Of a DNA stretch of 64,000 nt, positions 43,010-51,891 are shown piece after piece (position 1 is the stretch's first letter; the number at the start of each line of letters is the position of its first letter). The stretch is from Emticicia sp. CRIBPO (lineage in GTDB: Bacteria; Bacteroidota; Bacteroidia; Cytophagales; Spirosomataceae): positions 372,001 to 436,000 of the forward strand of contig NZ_JAAAKV010000004.1 in the NCBI RefSeq assembly GCF_009905725.1. The letters run 5' to 3'. The notes under the pieces are model-generated. The model searched no databases. It had not been told where the DNA came from and saw only the letters and a list, made by a program, of their open reading frames with translations. The position numbers and the translations under genes were made by a program.

Positions 43010-45120
43010 AACGCTTAAGCCTGGTTTTTCTAATGCTTGTACAGGTGGCTTACGGCCAGAAAATCAACCGGAAATCAGTGGTGGACCGCCATAAAGTAAA
43101 GGTGTCGGAAGTAGATACTCTCGGCTCATTATCAGTAGGCAACGGCCGTTTTGCTTTTACGGTGGATGTGACGGGTCTTCAGACTTTTCCGGAATATTAC
43201 CACAATGGCATTCCGCTGGGTACACAGTCGGAGTGGGGCTGGCACGCCTGGCCGAACAAAGAGCATTACAAGATTGAAGAAACCATCAGGACGGTAAAGG
43301 CCAATGGCCGGGAGGTGCCTTATGCTGTACAATGGAAAGAAGGCAGGGCCAAAGCCGCAGCGGATTTCCTGAGACAGAATCCGCATCGTTTGCAACTGGG
43401 AAACATCGGGCTGGAATTGCTTAAAAGCGACGGGTCAGTAGCACAACCCGCCGATCTGAAGAATATCCGTCAGCAGCTCGACCTGTGGACGGGAGTCATC
43501 ACCAGCTATTTTGAGCTGGAAGGTAAAAACCTGGAAGTGGAAACACTGTCATCTCAAATCACCGACAAGATAGCAGTTAAAATGAAAGGCAGTCTGCTCG
43601 CCTCCAAACAGGTGAAACTGAGGGTTCGTTTTCCTTATCCTACTGATTTATTCCTTGACGACGGGGTTAATTATAATCCCAAAGCAGATCATTCAACTTC
43701 AGCCGCCTGGAAGCTGGCGGGCCATTCGGCGGTGATTACCCATGATCTCAGGACTTTCTCTTACGACCTTCATCTGGAATCGGGCGTGGCATTGAAAAAT
43801 CCTGAACAAAAGCAGAATGAACTGATTTACGAGCCTGTGGCTGCTGCTTCTGTATGGAGTTTTACGGCAGAATTCGCCACGAAAGAGAAAAAGATAAGCA
43901 AGACAAGTTTTGAACAGGTAAAGGCGGAGTCTGTTGCCCGGTGGGCAGGATTCTGGAACTCCGGCGGGATGGTGGATTTCGGAAAAGTGGCCGATCCCCG
44001 GGGAAAAGAAATAGAAAGAAGGATGATCCTGTCGCTTTACCTGACGAAAATACAATGTGCCGGAGACATGCCGCCGCAGGAAACGGGTCTGACCCAGAAC
44101 TCCTGGTTTGGTAAACCCCACCTCGAAATGGCCTGGTGGCATGGTGTGCATTTTGCCCAGTGGGGGAGACCTGAAATTCTCGAAAACCAGATGAAGTTTT
44201 ACCTGAAAACCATCGGAGAGGCCAGGATTATTGCTCAGAGACAGGGTTTTGAAGGTGTCAGATGGCAAAAGATGACTGATCCTGACGGAAAAGAAGCCCC
44301 GTCATCTGTCGGAGCTTACCTGATCTGGCAGCAGCCGCATCCGATCTATTTTGCAGAACTGATCTACAGGGCCAAACCCAACGCAGCCACCATTGAAAAA
44401 TACAGGAATATGGTGTATGAAACCGCGGACTTTATGGCTTCCTATGCCTATTTTGATCCTGAATTGAAACGTAATATTCTCGGAAGGGGTGTGATAGCCG
44501 CCCAGGAGCGGTTTAATCCTGATGAAACTTTTAACCCGACCTACGAGCTGGCGTACTGGCATTATGCCCTTGAAACCGCCCAGCAATGGAGAATAAGAGA
44601 TAAAAAAGGCCGGAATAAACAATGGGACGAGGTCATGAACCAGTTGTCGCCTCTGCCTAAGCTGGGCAATGTTTACCTGGCCGCCGAAAGTGCCCCCGAT
44701 TCTTATACCCGGCCTGCTTACATGACGGATCATCCGAGCGTGCTGTGTGCCCTGGGCATGATTCCGGCCACCAAAAACATGGAAACAGAAGTGATGAATA
44801 ATACTTTTGAGAAGATCTGGACGGATTGGGACTGGGACGATACCTGGGGTTGGGATTTTCCGATGGTGGCCATGACTGCTACGAGGCTGAAAAAACCGGA
44901 GAAAGCGGTGGAGGCCCTGCTTATGCCGATCAGGACCAATAATTTTCTGATCAACGGCCATAATTACCAGGACAAGAGACTCAGGTTATATTTACCGGCC
45001 AATGGCGGCGTACTATCAGCTATCGCCCTCATGACCGTTGGATTTGACGGCTCCGGCACCAACCCCGGCATCCCTAAAAACTGGGAAGTAAAATCCGAAG
45101 GCCTGAAGAAGATGCCTTGA
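43006..45120 (+). CDS. Putative six-hairpin glycosidase (alpha/alpha-toroid)
   Basis: 704 aa with a signal peptide (MKRLSLVFLMLVQVAYGQ). An N-terminal beta-sandwich-like region (about 30-300) is followed by an (alpha/alpha)6-type domain (about 320-650) with HLEMAWWHGVHFAQWG, WQQPHPIYFAELIYR, FNPTYELAYWHYALE and DWDWDDTWGWDFPM. The layout resembles GH65/GH15-type proteins found in Bacteroidota pectin loci, but I cannot assign a CAZy family. It is translationally coupled to the GH105 gene in front and followed by a terminator. Confidence 0.78.
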   Translation: MKRLSLVFLMLVQVAYGQKINRKSVVDRHKVKVSEVDTLGSLSVGNGRFAFTVDVTGLQTFPEYYHNGIPLGTQSEWGWHAWPNKEHYKIEETIRTVKANGREVPYAVQWKEGRAKAAADFLRQNPHRLQLGNIGLELLKSDGSVAQPADLKNIRQQLDLWTGVITSYFELEGKNLEVETLSSQITDKIAVKMKGSLLASKQVKLRVRFPYPTDLFLDDGVNYNPKADHSTSAAWKLAGHSAVITHDLRTFSYDLHLESGVALKNPEQKQNELIYEPVAAASVWSFTAEFATKEKKISKTSFEQVKAESVARWAGFWNSGGMVDFGKVADPRGKEIERRMILSLYLTKIQCAGDMPPQETGLTQNSWFGKPHLEMAWWHGVHFAQWGRPEILENQMKFYLKTIGEARIIAQRQGFEGVRWQKMTDPDGKEAPSSVGAYLIWQQPHPIYFAELIYRAKPNAATIEKYRNMVYETADFMASYAYFDPELKRNILGRGVIAAQERFNPDETFNPTYELAYWHYALETAQQWRIRDKKGRNKQWDEVMNQLSPLPKLGNVYLAAESAPDSYTRPAYMTDHPSVLCALGMIPATKNMETEVMNNTFEKIWTDWDWDDTWGWDFPMVAMTATRLKKPEKAVEALLMPIRTNNFLINGHNYQDKRLRLYLPANGGVLSAIALMTVGFDGSGTNPGIPKNWEVKSEGLKKMP

Positions 45121-45132
45121 TATCCCCAATAT

Positions 45133-45172
45133 AAAAATCCCCTGTCTGATCGATTCAGACGGGGGATTTTTG
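45133..45172. terminator. Intrinsic terminator between convergent glycosidase and VOC genes
   Basis: Long stem with AAAATCCCC-GTCTGA pairing to TCAGAC-GGGGATTTT around TCGAT, with A and T flanks, so it works on both strands. It lies 13 bases after the glycosidase stop. Confidence 0.88.
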
Positions 45173-45220
45173 CATATATCTATGGCTATCGCTTACAGCT
45201 TATTGCTTAAAGCTCACTGC

Positions 45221-45670
45221 CTACAACTTCTTCGGCTCATTCAGCTCAATCACATAACCGTCCGGATCTGTCACATAAATCTGGAACGCCCCGTCAAACC
45301 TCTTCTGGCGGTGATACGGCACCTCTTTTTCCTTTAAAAAGGCCTCTATGGTATCCGCGGAATTGGCCGGGATCGTCAGTGAAAAATGGGCTGAGTTTTT
45401 ATCGTTGTTCGTCACAGGGTCTTTTCTGCCCAACAAAAGGTGAAGTTCCTGTCCCGGAGCGATCCTGAACCATCGTCTGATAGCAGCCAGGCTTTCCGGC
45501 ACATCGAGGTAAATGAGGCCGATGATGTCTTTATAGAATCTGGCACTTTCCTTGAGGTCTTTCACGGCTAGTCCCACGTGGTTATAGCCCTGGATTTCTA
45601 TTTTGCTTTGAGCAGAAACGGCCGCAGTAAATAATAAACTGAAGGCAAAAAGACTGATGATTTTTTTCAT
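45221..45670 (-). CDS. Secreted VOC family protein
   Basis: 149 aa with a signal peptide (KIISLFAFSLLFTAAVSAQ), unusual for glyoxalase-fold proteins, which are mostly cytoplasmic. Candidate metal ligands are His in YNHVGLAVKD, His in ELHLLLGRK, His in AHFSLTI and Glu in GYVIELNE. The end FQIYVTDPDGYVIEL is close to the VOC protein at 20894-21283. It is the last gene of the minus-strand pectin operon (rhaM, GH105, esterase, PL26), 74 bp behind the lyase gene. The role is unknown. Confidence 0.88.
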   Translation of the reverse strand: MKKIISLFAFSLLFTAAVSAQSKIEIQGYNHVGLAVKDLKESARFYKDIIGLIYLDVPESLAAIRRWFRIAPGQELHLLLGRKDPVTNNDKNSAHFSLTIPANSADTIEAFLKEKEVPYHRQKRFDGAFQIYVTDPDGYVIELNEPKKL

Positions 45671-45744
45671 GAATTAAGGTTGATTTTGGGCAGTAAATAT
45701 ACAATTTGCCCGGTATATTTCTTCTTTAATTATGTTTTCCGGAG

Positions 45745-48393
45745 TTATTTTTTCCATAAGTCATGCTGCTCCGGCATCTGGTCTCCGATCAGCTCCAGCA
45801 ACTGGATCGCATTGAGGCTCCACTGGGCTGTATTATTGGTGGAAATCCCCTTGATTTCAGTGGTTTCTCTTAACACGTCAGGGGTGGGCACTTTGGTGGT
45901 CTCGAAGACGTGGTACCACGGATGATTCCTGACATTGAGCAAAATTTCCCAGGCTTTGGCGGCTTTTTCTTTGCTCCCGGTGGTTTTGGCGTCGTAGGCC
46001 ATCAGCCGGGTGTAGTGCGGCGACATATCCCCCAATTTCGCTTCCCTTCCCAGTTCCGCACTGATCGTTTCTTTCGGAGCTCCGTAAAGCCGGCAGTATT
46101 GCAGCCATAATTTATCAAAATCTTTGTTTTTTAGTATTTTACTCAACTCGAAAGCCACTTCTCCGCCTCCCATGATGGTGGCGAGAGACGCTGCCCCGAT
46201 CTCGTTTTCAGCCAGCTGGTTCAAGGTGGCGTCTTTCGGATCATAGCCAAAGGCCCCGTCTTTGCCCGAGAAGAATCCATAGGGCATTTTGCTGAAGCTG
46301 TTGACACCTGCAAGAATTTTGTCTTTCCACTTCGTATCTCCCGTTCTTTCCCATTCCGTCATCCAGTTGCCTACCAGGGCGAGCCAGTCCGGGCCCATCC
46401 TGGCATGGGTGGGATAAGCCGATTTCGGAAGGATCAACCGCAGCGGGTCCGTCTTGACCAAAGCTTCGTCTGCGTCAATCGTTTCTCTGATCAGCTCACC
46501 GGTTCTTTCGTCGGTGGTGAAGTAGTAAAAAAAGCGTTTCAGGGCCGCCTGACTGATCCTGACCTCCTTCGCTCCGCAGCCCCAGTGCCTGACGTTGTGC
46601 CGGGAACCCAGCCCCTGGAATTTACCCAGGTGATACACGTCCACCTCCGAGGTGTGGCGGGTCATGGCGGAAGCCATTTTGAAGATGTCTTTCCGGCCTG
46701 TCCTGAGATAGCTGTACCACAGCCACATGTCGGGCACCAGCTCGGTGTTGGCCCAGGCAAATCCGCCGACATCATATTTCCATTCGTGGCGGAGCGGGTC
46801 GTAGCTGTGCATCACGTCGCCGTAGTTCCAGTAGCCGTACCATCTGCGGTCGTCTATTTCGTTCTTGTAAAAATCAAGGCCTGCAGTGAGTTGGTTTTCA
46901 AGCCACTTTTTTCCTGCCGTGCTGGTGTCTGGCAAACTCCAGACTCCGAAAACCCCGGTTTTATGCAGGTATTCAGGCGTGCTCACAAGAAGGTTGTTTT
47001 GCTGTACATGATCTGCCAGCTGACTCAATACGGCATTGGAAGGCACGGATTCATGTAAAAACAGGGTGATTTCTGAGGTCCTGGCTACCCCGTTGGCGGT
47101 GCTGAAACCCGGTTGAATGTCTTCATAACTGGCTTCCAGGCCGTGGCCGTAGGCCAGAGTGTCGTAATGCCGCATATCCATTACTTCCGCATAAGGCGAC
47201 CACATCCAAGCCCTTAAAGTCGCTTCCCTGCTTCCTGCTCCTGTTACTTCCAGGGCAGCCGGGTAAGATTGCCAGAAATCTTTCAGACCCAGCGATACAC
47301 CTCCTGAAACATCCCCGGTAAACGTCAGCCCGCGGGCCCGGCCTCCTGAGTTGGCGTCTATCCAGGCCCCGTTTTTATGGGTTCTTTTCTGAATCCTGAA
47401 ACCGTCCGAAGTGTGCTGGGTGAGCAGAAAATCATTCCAGACCGCCCAGTCTTTGATCAGGGCCTGGCCTTTGGCATCATATTTTTCTTTGTCCGGAATC
47501 CTGAGACCTCTGACCTGGTCTTCAAAGACGTTCCGGTTGTCATACATCAGGTTTCGTCTTCCGTTAACGGGCTGCACAGGCTCTGCCCAGATGCCGTTTT
47601 CTTCCCCGCTGAACCGGATGTGGTGGTTGAGCGTCTGCTCTCTCATCGGCACTTTAAGGCTCAGGGCCAGGCCTTTGATGAAGTCTTTTTCGGGTTCGCC
47701 GTCATAAATGACCGTTTGCACTACCCTGATATGATCGGTGTGGGCGTAAAGGTAAAACCGCAATATAAAATGTAAGACCTGGCGTTCTCCGGCTTTCAGT
47801 ACACCGGAAATTTTCACGACCGACCTCACTTCGCCGCTTTGTTCAAGTTCCGTTCTGATGATCTCACAAGCCAGTTTTTCTTTGCTGACCTGGGCCAGGA
47901 CGTCGTCGGGCTGGTCCTGCAGGATAGCCTCAAGCCCCAGGCCTGTTAAAATGGTTTTTTGGTTAACGACCACCGAATCCAAAGCAAACGGCCCTCTTTT
48001 AGAGAAAAAATAGCTGTTGTTGCCGGAACTCAGGATGATCTGAGAGTAGGTTTCCTTTACATTTAAACCTAGCTTAACTTTCGAAATGGCCTTTGCCGGA
48101 GAAAGGGAGAATGACTGGTCCGACGAATCTGCCGTAGTGGCAAATCCCATCCATTTGATGCTGCCGTCAGGCCAGTAAGCCATTGGCCACTGTTGTATAT
48201 CAAGGGGTTTCTCAGATTGGTTTTTCAGGCCAAACTGCTGGGTTTTCCTCACCGACCCCTCCGTAAAAGGCACACCCCAGCTGATGCCATGGCGATAAGG
48301 GATCGTGTTGTTTTCCAGCCTTTTGAGCGTCACTTTCTGGGCATAAGCCGTCGACGTGACGAGCAGCATGAAGTATAAAAAGTATCTTTTCAT
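45745..48393 (-). CDS. Exo-rhamnogalacturonan lyase-like protein (PL26/PcRGLX-like)
   Basis: 882 aa with a signal peptide (MKRYFLYFMLLVTSTAYA). The N-terminal RIFT-barrel-like domain (about 25-110) has ISWGVPFTEGSV and QQWPMAYWPDGSIKWMGFA. A middle beta domain follows, then an (alpha/alpha)-type domain from about 500 on, with SRHNVRHWGCG, PTHARMGPDWLALVGNWM and ENEIGAASLATIMGGGEVAFEL. This three-domain layout is that of Penicillium PcRGLX and bacterial YetA-like proteins, which release unsaturated galacturonyl-rhamnose from the ends of rhamnogalacturonan I. It lies in the operon between the acetylesterase and the secreted VOC gene. Confidence 0.85.
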   Translation of the reverse strand: MKRYFLYFMLLVTSTAYAQKVTLKRLENNTIPYRHGISWGVPFTEGSVRKTQQFGLKNQSEKPLDIQQWPMAYWPDGSIKWMGFATTADSSDQSFSLSPAKAISKVKLGLNVKETYSQIILSSGNNSYFFSKRGPFALDSVVVNQKTILTGLGLEAILQDQPDDVLAQVSKEKLACEIIRTELEQSGEVRSVVKISGVLKAGERQVLHFILRFYLYAHTDHIRVVQTVIYDGEPEKDFIKGLALSLKVPMREQTLNHHIRFSGEENGIWAEPVQPVNGRRNLMYDNRNVFEDQVRGLRIPDKEKYDAKGQALIKDWAVWNDFLLTQHTSDGFRIQKRTHKNGAWIDANSGGRARGLTFTGDVSGGVSLGLKDFWQSYPAALEVTGAGSREATLRAWMWSPYAEVMDMRHYDTLAYGHGLEASYEDIQPGFSTANGVARTSEITLFLHESVPSNAVLSQLADHVQQNNLLVSTPEYLHKTGVFGVWSLPDTSTAGKKWLENQLTAGLDFYKNEIDDRRWYGYWNYGDVMHSYDPLRHEWKYDVGGFAWANTELVPDMWLWYSYLRTGRKDIFKMASAMTRHTSEVDVYHLGKFQGLGSRHNVRHWGCGAKEVRISQAALKRFFYYFTTDERTGELIRETIDADEALVKTDPLRLILPKSAYPTHARMGPDWLALVGNWMTEWERTGDTKWKDKILAGVNSFSKMPYGFFSGKDGAFGYDPKDATLNQLAENEIGAASLATIMGGGEVAFELSKILKNKDFDKLWLQYCRLYGAPKETISAELGREAKLGDMSPHYTRLMAYDAKTTGSKEKAAKAWEILLNVRNHPWYHVFETTKVPTPDVLRETTEIKGISTNNTAQWSLNAIQLLELIGDQMPEQHDLWKK

Positions 48394-48433
48394 CTTTTTT
48401 GAGATTAAGCTTTCCGGAATGGGGATTTGCCTG

Positions 48434-49705
48434 TCAGTTGCCGTCAGGTTTGATGACTTCGGCGACAGGACTCAGCGGGAAATCGAACGTTTTGGGATCG
48501 TCAGGGTGCTGAGGATCAAATGTTTTGAGGTCTTTTAGCAGCAAGGCTGTCAGCTCGGGAATGTTCTTTTTAATACCCTCGACCATGCATTTGGCCAGTT
48601 CATAAGCCCCGTAATTGCTGAAATGGGTATTGTCTTCAATCGGCTTGGTTTGGCCGGGAAAGACGTTGGCCGGATAATGCACAAAGGCCAGTTTAGAAGT
48701 TTCTTCTCCCAGCGACTCCCATAAGACCCCGGCCATTTCATTCAGGTCAATCAGCAGGGTGTTCTTTTCTCTGGCTACACCTCGCATCGCCTCCGGAAAA
48801 TCCCCCAGGGTGTTGATAATCTTGCCGTTCTGATCAAAATTCCGGCGGGGCATGGAAGTCACCAATACCGGAATGCCCCCTTTCTCACGAATGCCGTCAA
48901 TGTATTTTCTCAGGTAATCAGCATATTTGCCGAATGCGTCAAAATCCTTTATTTTCTGATCGTTATGGGCAAATTCTATGAACAGGTAATCGCCTTTTCT
49001 GATCTGGCTTTCAATCTTGGCCAGTCTCCTTTCTGTCACAAAACTCTGGATAGATTCTCCGGATTCGGCATAGTTGGCTATAACCACTTTCCCGGGAGCA
49101 AAAAAACGGGGAATCATCTGCCCCCATGAACTGTATGGCTCCAGGGCCTGGTCAACTACGGTGGAGTTTCCTGCCAGAAAGATGGTCTTGACCTGTGTTT
49201 TCGGCTTGATTTCTATCCTTGCTATTTTCGGTTTCGGTCCGGTAAATTCAAAGGTCAGTTGCCTGTCCCATTGCAGATAGGTCATTTCCCTGGGTTTTAG
49301 TCTGACGGAATCCTTCCCCGAAATCAAAGGTGAGCGGACGCTTACGGTAATGTTCCGGGAAACCGTTTTTCCTTTCGGAGCCAGCACCTTCTCCAGCATC
49401 AGACGCCTGTTTTCTACCTTCAGCGTCGTTTCAGAATCTTCTCCGAAAAGTAAAGTAATATCATAATTGCCTTCAGGAATGTCGACCGTAAAAAATAAGG
49501 GTTTGCCGGAAGAAATAAATCCGCGTCCGGCAACAGGTGCAGATCCTTTCATCCAGCCGAAACCTGCTTTGGCTGTGTAAAAACTGCCTGCGTCTACTTT
49601 GGTATGGCCTTTGGCCGTTTCACCGCTTCCGAAATCAAACTTATTGGTCTGGGAAAAAGCAGTGAAACACACCAGTGGAAGAAAAAACAATGCTATTTTT
49701 CTCAT
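48434..49705 (-). CDS. Rhamnogalacturonan acetylesterase (SGNH/GDSL, CE12-type) with N-terminal beta domain
   Basis: 423 aa with a signal peptide (MRKIALFFLPLVCFTAFSQ). An N-terminal beta-sandwich of about 130 residues (FDFGSGETAKGHTKV...) looks like a galactose-binding-type accessory domain. The SGNH hydrolase follows: Ser181 in FLAGNSTVVD, Gly in YAESGESIQSF, Asn in FIEFAHNDQK and Asp/His in DNTHFSNYGA. It should remove acetyl groups from rhamnogalacturonan and let the lyase act. Its start overlaps the stop of the GH105 gene (ATGA at 49702-49705). Confidence 0.92.
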   Translation of the reverse strand: MRKIALFFLPLVCFTAFSQTNKFDFGSGETAKGHTKVDAGSFYTAKAGFGWMKGSAPVAGRGFISSGKPLFFTVDIPEGNYDITLLFGEDSETTLKVENRRLMLEKVLAPKGKTVSRNITVSVRSPLISGKDSVRLKPREMTYLQWDRQLTFEFTGPKPKIARIEIKPKTQVKTIFLAGNSTVVDQALEPYSSWGQMIPRFFAPGKVVIANYAESGESIQSFVTERRLAKIESQIRKGDYLFIEFAHNDQKIKDFDAFGKYADYLRKYIDGIREKGGIPVLVTSMPRRNFDQNGKIINTLGDFPEAMRGVAREKNTLLIDLNEMAGVLWESLGEETSKLAFVHYPANVFPGQTKPIEDNTHFSNYGAYELAKCMVEGIKKNIPELTALLLKDLKTFDPQHPDDPKTFDFPLSPVAEVIKPDGN

Positions 49706-51057
49706 TTCTTCAGTAACAGCTGCACAGAGCTGTCGTTGATCTCAAATTTGTTCTTGTTCAGGAAATTGATGATCTCAGCACCGGCCAGCAACACCGGGCC
49801 ATAGCCATGTGCCGCATAAGGGCTGATCGGACGGTGATAATAAAACGCCGGGTCAAAGCTCATGCCTGTACCCACGCAGGTGCCTTCCACCTGGCCTTTG
49901 TCGTTTACTTTGGTAGAAACCGCCTGCCAGGCCAGCAAAGTAGCCGAGGTATAGGCCAGTTTATCAATCCATCCGTTGTTCATCGCTTTGGCCAGCGAGT
50001 AAGCATAAATAGCCGTAGCGGAGGTCTCCAGGTAAGAATCATGCCTGTCAAGCAGCTGGTGCCAGAATCCGTCTCCCGACTGATAGGAAGTCAGTCCCCT
50101 CACATGAGCCTTAAGCAGGTCAAGTATTTTTTGTCTGTCCGGATGATCCGGTGGCAACACTTCCAGTAGCTCCACTTTAGTCAGGATCGCCCAGCCGTTG
50201 GCCCGGGCCCAGTGAAACTGCGGATGTTCTTCCATGCCTTCCACCCAGCCGTGCATATACACGCCTTTTTCTTTGTTAAACATCCTTTTGGCAAACTGAA
50301 GCACCTGTTTGGTGGCTTCGTCGTAGTATTTTTTGTCGCCGGTCAGCTTACCCATCTGGGCGATGGCCGGAACAGCCATAAACATATCGTCCAGCCAGAG
50401 GCTTTTATTCTGGGGCCTGATGCGTGACAGCGTACCGTCCGAAAGGCGGTGTTCTTTGTTCATGATGTAATCGATGTGGATATCAATCAGCGGCCTCAGT
50501 TTCGGTGTGCCGCCATCTCTCATCGACTTGATCATGGCCATGCACATCGCTCCGCAGTCATCCAGGGCATGCGGATTGAGCAGGTTTTTAAGCGGCCCTT
50601 TCGCTCCCCAGTCAAAAGTCTGGCTTTTCAGATTGGAAAAATAAGGAGCAGACTCGGCGATGAAATTAAGACGTTTATCAGAATAGTCCTTGAATTTATT
50701 GTCGCCCGTAATCTGGCTGATCTTGTACATACCGGCATAGGTAACCCCCCATTCATAGCTCACGAGCCTGAAATCCCCTTTCTTGAGGGTGATGTTTTCG
50801 TCAGATTTGGTGAGGTCGGTGATCGTTTCCCCCGTTTTTGAATTGACAAATTCGTACGGCGTGGTCGTATTCAGGTAATTATAAATCCTGTCTAACACGG
50901 TTTTGACATCTGCCTGAACGGGGATTCCGTAGGGTACCGGGTAGTCGGGTTTCAGCAGGTGCAGGGGTGTATTGGAATCGTTGGCGTTGGTTACATTTCG
51001 CTGGGCGTAGCCGGTCAGGGAAAACAATAAGGCGGTCAGAATTGAGGCGTATTTCAT
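49702..51057 (-). CDS. Unsaturated glucuronyl hydrolase, GH105-type (copy 2)
   Basis: 451 aa from the ATG at 51057, chosen because it opens a signal peptide (MKYASILTALLFSLTGYA). An upstream ATG at 51081 adds eight residues. Barrel landmarks are KSLWLDDMFMAVPAIAQMG (catalytic-Asp region), HFHW-like EHPQFHWARANGWAILTKVELL and TSATAIYAYSLAKAMNNGWID. Function as for the copy at 41864. The two copies share fold but are clearly different sequences, suggesting different linkages or positions. It follows rhaM by 35 bp and overlaps the acetylesterase gene by 4 bp. Confidence 0.92.
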   Translation of the reverse strand: MKYASILTALLFSLTGYAQRNVTNANDSNTPLHLLKPDYPVPYGIPVQADVKTVLDRIYNYLNTTTPYEFVNSKTGETITDLTKSDENITLKKGDFRLVSYEWGVTYAGMYKISQITGDNKFKDYSDKRLNFIAESAPYFSNLKSQTFDWGAKGPLKNLLNPHALDDCGAMCMAMIKSMRDGGTPKLRPLIDIHIDYIMNKEHRLSDGTLSRIRPQNKSLWLDDMFMAVPAIAQMGKLTGDKKYYDEATKQVLQFAKRMFNKEKGVYMHGWVEGMEEHPQFHWARANGWAILTKVELLEVLPPDHPDRQKILDLLKAHVRGLTSYQSGDGFWHQLLDRHDSYLETSATAIYAYSLAKAMNNGWIDKLAYTSATLLAWQAVSTKVNDKGQVEGTCVGTGMSFDPAFYYHRPISPYAAHGYGPVLLAGAEIINFLNKNKFEINDSSVQLLLKK

Positions 51058-51092
51058 CGGATATAGTTTATTTTTTAGCATTTTAAGCCGGG

Positions 51093-51407
51093 TTAAGGTA
51101 AGTAGAAAACTTCTTTCAGCGGAATGCTGACAGGTGAATTGTCGGGATTACTGGCCATGATATCACCCATATAAGCCCACCAGCGTTTCATGACTTCCTG
51201 TTTGGGCAGGTCGTCCATTTTAAGCTCGTCGCTCACTTTCATAACGCCGAACAAAGAAAGCGTCTCTTCGTCCAGGAAAATGGAATAATCTTCAATGCCC
51301 GTATTTTTGAGCAATTCAACGAGCTCCGGCCAGATCTCGTCGTGTCTTTTTTTATACTCTTCTTCTTTTCCTGCGAAAAGCGTCATTTTAAATCCAAGTT
51401 TTTTCAT
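51093..51407 (-). CDS. rhaM: L-rhamnose mutarotase
   Basis: 104 aa, normal length, from the ATG at 51407 (MKKLGFKMTLFAGKEEEYKKRH). Upstream in-frame starts would add a Pro-rich extension. Signatures are YKKRHDEIWPELVELL with the active-site His, IEDYSIFLDEETLSLFGVMKV and the tail VMKRWWAYMGDIM. It interconverts alpha and beta L-rhamnose. It is the first gene of the five-gene minus-strand operon, which fits a pathway yielding rhamnose from RG-I. Confidence 0.94.
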   Translation of the reverse strand: MKKLGFKMTLFAGKEEEYKKRHDEIWPELVELLKNTGIEDYSIFLDEETLSLFGVMKVSDELKMDDLPKQEVMKRWWAYMGDIMASNPDNSPVSIPLKEVFYLP

Positions 51408-51589
51408 TTTTTCATTTTTTTGGAGAAGGGAAAAAGGAGAGGGGAGAAAGCCGGTCCCGACTATTCTGCCAGTCGACGAAACTTTCCCTGCCTGCATCAA
51501 TCCATTCTCGTATCATTCATACAATATTACAAATCATCGTTCAAAATTCTATCATTCATCATTGGCCCACGTCAGCATTGCGGACAGAC

Positions 51590-51655
51590 GTTGCCTGCAA
51601 CGCTCCACTCACTTATTCATCACTCACACCCGCCCGGGACAAGCCCAGGTCGGGC
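51590..51655. repeat. GC-rich hairpin element in an otherwise AT-rich control region
   Basis: Contains GTTGC-CT-GCAAC (51590-51601), then GCCCG...CGGGC (51632-51655) with inner GGG/CCC. It resembles a dispersed palindromic element inserted between ATTCATCATT words. Confidence 0.4.
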
Positions 51656-51841
51656 AGGCACTCAAAATTCATCATTCTCCCTCCCCCCGTCATCCTGTAC
51701 TTTCCTGCATTTGTTGCCGGGTGTAAATAGGCGTGATCGCGGTGGTTTGCCGGGAACGTTCCCGATAACGATTGCATAAATTTATTTTAACTATTCCTGT
51801 CTTTAGCTGTATTATATCGATAATTTTATAACAATAAGACA

Positions 51842-51860
51842 AAATATTCTTAGAATATTT
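51842..51860. promoter_or_regulatory. Perfect 19-bp palindrome, candidate operator of the GntR-type regulator
   Basis: AAATATTCT-T-AGAATATTT is perfectly symmetrical and lies 32 bases before the regulator start at 51892, suggesting autoregulation. Related half-sites occur at 54526-54539 and 54559-54573 upstream of the oxidoreductase gene. Confidence 0.5.
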
Positions 51861-51891
51861 CAGTCACATTCCAATTTTAATCTTAAAAGAC

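Larger units (their letters stand above)
51408..51891. other. Divergent regulatory region between rhaM operon and GntR-type regulator gene
   Basis: 484 bp with a purine-rich tract (51420-51450), a short direct-repeat word (ATCATTCATC), two GC hairpins (51590-51601 and 51632-51655) and a perfect 19-bp palindrome at 51842-51860. It likely carries the control sites for both transcripts. No ORF is credible here. Confidence 0.5.

Noticed and set aside
44302-44961. 219-codon open frame antisense to the six-hairpin glycosidase gene
   Set aside because: Antisense shadow in a gene with clear motifs; no recognisable domain of its own.
46405-47058. 217-codon open frame antisense to the PL26-like gene
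   Set aside because: It lies wholly inside a well-supported gene, and its composition (Pro/Val/His-rich) is typical of an antisense shadow.
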